A stretch of 6,696 nucleotides of DNA, from positions 1 to 6,696 of the forward strand of contig JBBABD010000040.1 of the NCBI GenBank assembly GCA_041657845.1. Reading direction: 5' to 3'. This DNA is from Parcubacteria group bacterium (GTDB taxonomy: Bacteria > Patescibacteriota > Minisyncoccia > Moranbacterales > JAKLHP01). Position 1 is the stretch's first letter; each line of letters starts with the position of its first letter. The translations under genes and the position numbers were made by a program. Of this stretch, positions 5,337 through 6,696 are shown in pieces. The notes beneath the pieces are model-generated. The model did not search any database. It saw nothing but the letters and a program-made list of their open reading frames with translations, and was not told the DNA's origin.

Positions 5337-6419
5337 ATGTTTAAAAAATTAGAAAATATATCTAAAATAATAGGCGGTTTATTTGGCAAGGTTTCCCAGG
5401 ACATTGGAATTGATCTTGGAACAGCTAACACGCTGGTCTATGTGAAAGGCAAGGGGATTGTCATTAATGAACCTTCAGTTGTGGCGGTCAACAAAAAAAC
5501 TGGTCAAATTCTTGCCATCGGGAAAGATGCCAAAAGAATGGTCGGAAAAACTCCGGGACATATTGTGGCCACAAGGCCTTTAGTTGACGGGGTGGTGAGC
5601 GACTTTGAAATTACCGAACAAATGCTCCGCCATTTTATTAATAAGGTTGGAAAGCAATCCTTTTCTTTGATACCGAGGCCGAGAGTTCTAATTGGAATTC
5701 CTTCTGGAATAACCGAAGTGGAAAAAAGAGCAGTGATCGATGCGGCGACTAATGCCGGGGCGAGGGAAGCTTATCTTATTGATGAACCGATGGCGGCGGC
5801 GATTGGGGCGCGTCTTCCTATTACTGAAGCAGCCGGAAATATGGTAGTTGATATCGGAGGAGGAACTTCAGAAATTGCAGTCATATCTTTGGGAGGAGTA
5901 GTAATATCCAGAAGTCTTCGGGTGGCTGGCGATGAAATGAATGAAGACATTGTCAGATATTGCCGTGATGAATTTAATCTTCTGATTGGAGAAAAAACGG
6001 CGGAAGATGCAAAAATTGCTATTGGAAGCGCTTATCCGATGAAAGAAGCTATGACAATGCCTATGCGAGGCAGAGATTTAATTAGCGGGCTTCCAAAAGA
6101 GGTTATGGCTAATGATGAGCAAATACGCCAAGCGTTATCCAGATCAATAAGGATTATTATCAACAATATCAAATCAGTAGTCGAAGATACCCCCCCTGAA
6201 CTTTTGGCCGATGTGATGCAAAGGGGAATAATCCTGGCCGGCGGAGGAAGTTTGATTAGGGGAATGGACAAGTTGGTTGCTAATCAGACTGAAATGCCGG
6301 TGAGAATGATGGAGGATCCCTTGACGGCTGTTGTTCGGGGGACAGGAATAGTGCTTGAAGACCTTGAGAATCTCAAATATGTCCTGGTTGAAAATGAATA
6401 CGCGAAATCCCTAATTTAG
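5337..6419 (+). CDS. mreB: Rod shape-determining protein MreB
   Basis: MreB is the bacterial actin homologue that forms membrane-bound filaments and positions the cell-wall elongation machinery. The 360-residue product has the actin-fold ATPase motifs: phosphate-1 DIGIDLGTANT (22-32), IDEPMAAAIGA (148-158, with the putative catalytic E150), phosphate-2 DIGGGTSE (172-179), the MreB-type IGEKTAE (217-223), and the adenosine motif AGGGSLIRG (301-309). It is slightly longer than E. coli (347) and B. subtilis (337) MreB, mainly because of about 20 residues before phosphate-1 (MFKKLENISKIIGGLFGKVS). That segment could form an amphipathic membrane-binding helix. A partial mreC follows after an 89-base gap, as in the standard mreBCD order. 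It has its own likely promoter upstream. Presence of MreB and MreC suggests a rod or elongating cell, an inference. Confidence 0.98.
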   Translation: MFKKLENISKIIGGLFGKVSQDIGIDLGTANTLVYVKGKGIVINEPSVVAVNKKTGQILAIGKDAKRMVGKTPGHIVATRPLVDGVVSDFEITEQMLRHFINKVGKQSFSLIPRPRVLIGIPSGITEVEKRAVIDAATNAGAREAYLIDEPMAAAIGARLPITEAAGNMVVDIGGGTSEIAVISLGGVVISRSLRVAGDEMNEDIVRYCRDEFNLLIGEKTAEDAKIAIGSAYPMKEAMTMPMRGRDLISGLPKEVMANDEQIRQALSRSIRIIINNIKSVVEDTPPELLADVMQRGIILAGGGSLIRGMDKLVANQTEMPVRMMEDPLTAVVRGTGIVLEDLENLKYVLVENEYAKSLI

Positions 6420-6426
6420 AATCAAG

Positions 6427-6502
6427 AATCATGAATCATGAATTACGAATTTTAATACTCAATGCTTTTTGCATGATTCATAATTCATGATTCATAATTC
6501 AT
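6427..6502. repeat. ATTCATGATTCAT-type palindromic repeat between mreB and mreC
   Basis: The left arm 6431-6450 is complementary to the right arm 6476-6495 at 19 of 20 positions, and pairing continues imperfectly outward. The loop (6451-6475) contains a second small hairpin, ATGC (6462-6465) with GCAT (6471-6474). The right side is also a tandem repeat: GATTCATAATTCAT occurs twice exactly (6475-6488 and 6489-6502). It nearly fills the mreB-mreC gap and contains no obvious promoter, Shine-Dalgarno site or T-run. It resembles intergenic palindromes that can be dispersed in genomes; one copy cannot show that. Confidence 0.8.
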
Positions 6503-6508
6503 CGCATT

Positions 6509-6696
6509 ATGTCTTTTAATTTTTTCTCGGGAAAATTTTTTAAATTAGTTTCCGTTATGGCGATTTCAGGGTTCCTTATTTTTTTTAACCCATACAATTT
6601 TTTTAATCCGATCCGCTCGGTATTTTTTGTTATCTTTTCCCCTTTTCAGAAAGTTGCATACGGATTAACTTTTGAAGGAATGGAAATTAGAAATTT
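6509..6696 (+). CDS. mreC: Rod shape-determining protein MreC, N-terminal part (cut by window end)
   Basis: Reading from ATG at 6509 the frame stays open for 62 codons to the window edge. The N-terminus begins MSFNFFSGKFFK, followed by one hydrophobic segment (about residues 12-27, VSVMAISGFLIFF), then NPIRSVFFVIFSPFQKVAYG. A short cytoplasmic tail, a single membrane anchor and then the proline-bearing approach to the coiled coil is the standard MreC opening. MreC links MreB filaments to the periplasmic cell-wall synthesis machinery; the coiled coil and beta domains would lie beyond the window. Position directly after mreB supports the call. The start has no Shine-Dalgarno sequence and lies 6 bases after the palindromic repeat. 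An ATG at codon 17 falls inside the membrane segment and is less likely. Confidence 0.82.
   Translation, partial: MSFNFFSGKFFKLVSVMAISGFLIFFNPYNFFNPIRSVFFVIFSPFQKVAYGLTFEGMEIRN

Overview
The window looks like chromosomal DNA from a Patescibacteria (Candidate Phyla Radiation) bacterium, most likely Parcubacteria or a close relative. This is inferred from AT-rich composition, short intergenic gaps, the first gene (small membrane anchor plus a treble-Cys domain of a kind I associate with these genomes), an insertion in SecA, and the lack of clear Shine-Dalgarno sequences at nearly every start. TGA ends the second Nudix gene in an ATGA overlap with the next start, so the standard bacterial code fits and the TGA-as-glycine code of Gracilibacteria/Absconditabacteria does not. 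No mobile element, CRISPR array, tRNA or rRNA was seen.

Layout. (1) 58-600 encodes an unnamed four-helix membrane protein built from an internal duplication, ending in a four-cysteine putative zinc-binding tail; a U-rich terminator follows. (2) 738-3389 is full-length secA, the protein-export ATPase. (3) About 3384-3604 holds what looks like an independent, highly structured small RNA on the minus strand. It has its own sigma70-type promoter, a hairpin whose loop can pseudoknot with a downstream strand, a long bulged hairpin, and an intrinsic terminator that overlaps the secA stop codon. Its -10 box nearly coincides with a perfect TATAAT on the plus strand that could drive the next gene. (4) 3636-5223 is a same-strand run of a DUF1653-like small protein and three successive, divergent Nudix hydrolases: a MutT-like one, an NUDT15/MTH2-like one, and an Ap4A-hydrolase-like one. 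The last two overlap by 4 bases. (5) 5240-6696 is the cell-shape locus: a good promoter, mreB, an ATTCATGATTCAT-type palindromic repeat, and the first 62 codons of mreC, cut by the window edge.

How they fit together. SecA with MreB/MreC is housekeeping (secretion, elongation of the cell wall). The DUF1653/Nudix cluster suggests nucleotide-pool cleaning or turnover of signalling dinucleotides, inferred from family membership only. The most likely undescribed element is the minus-strand RNA between secA and the DUF1653 gene. I do not recognise it as tmRNA, RNase P, SRP RNA, 6S RNA or a common riboswitch, and no gene follows it on its own strand.
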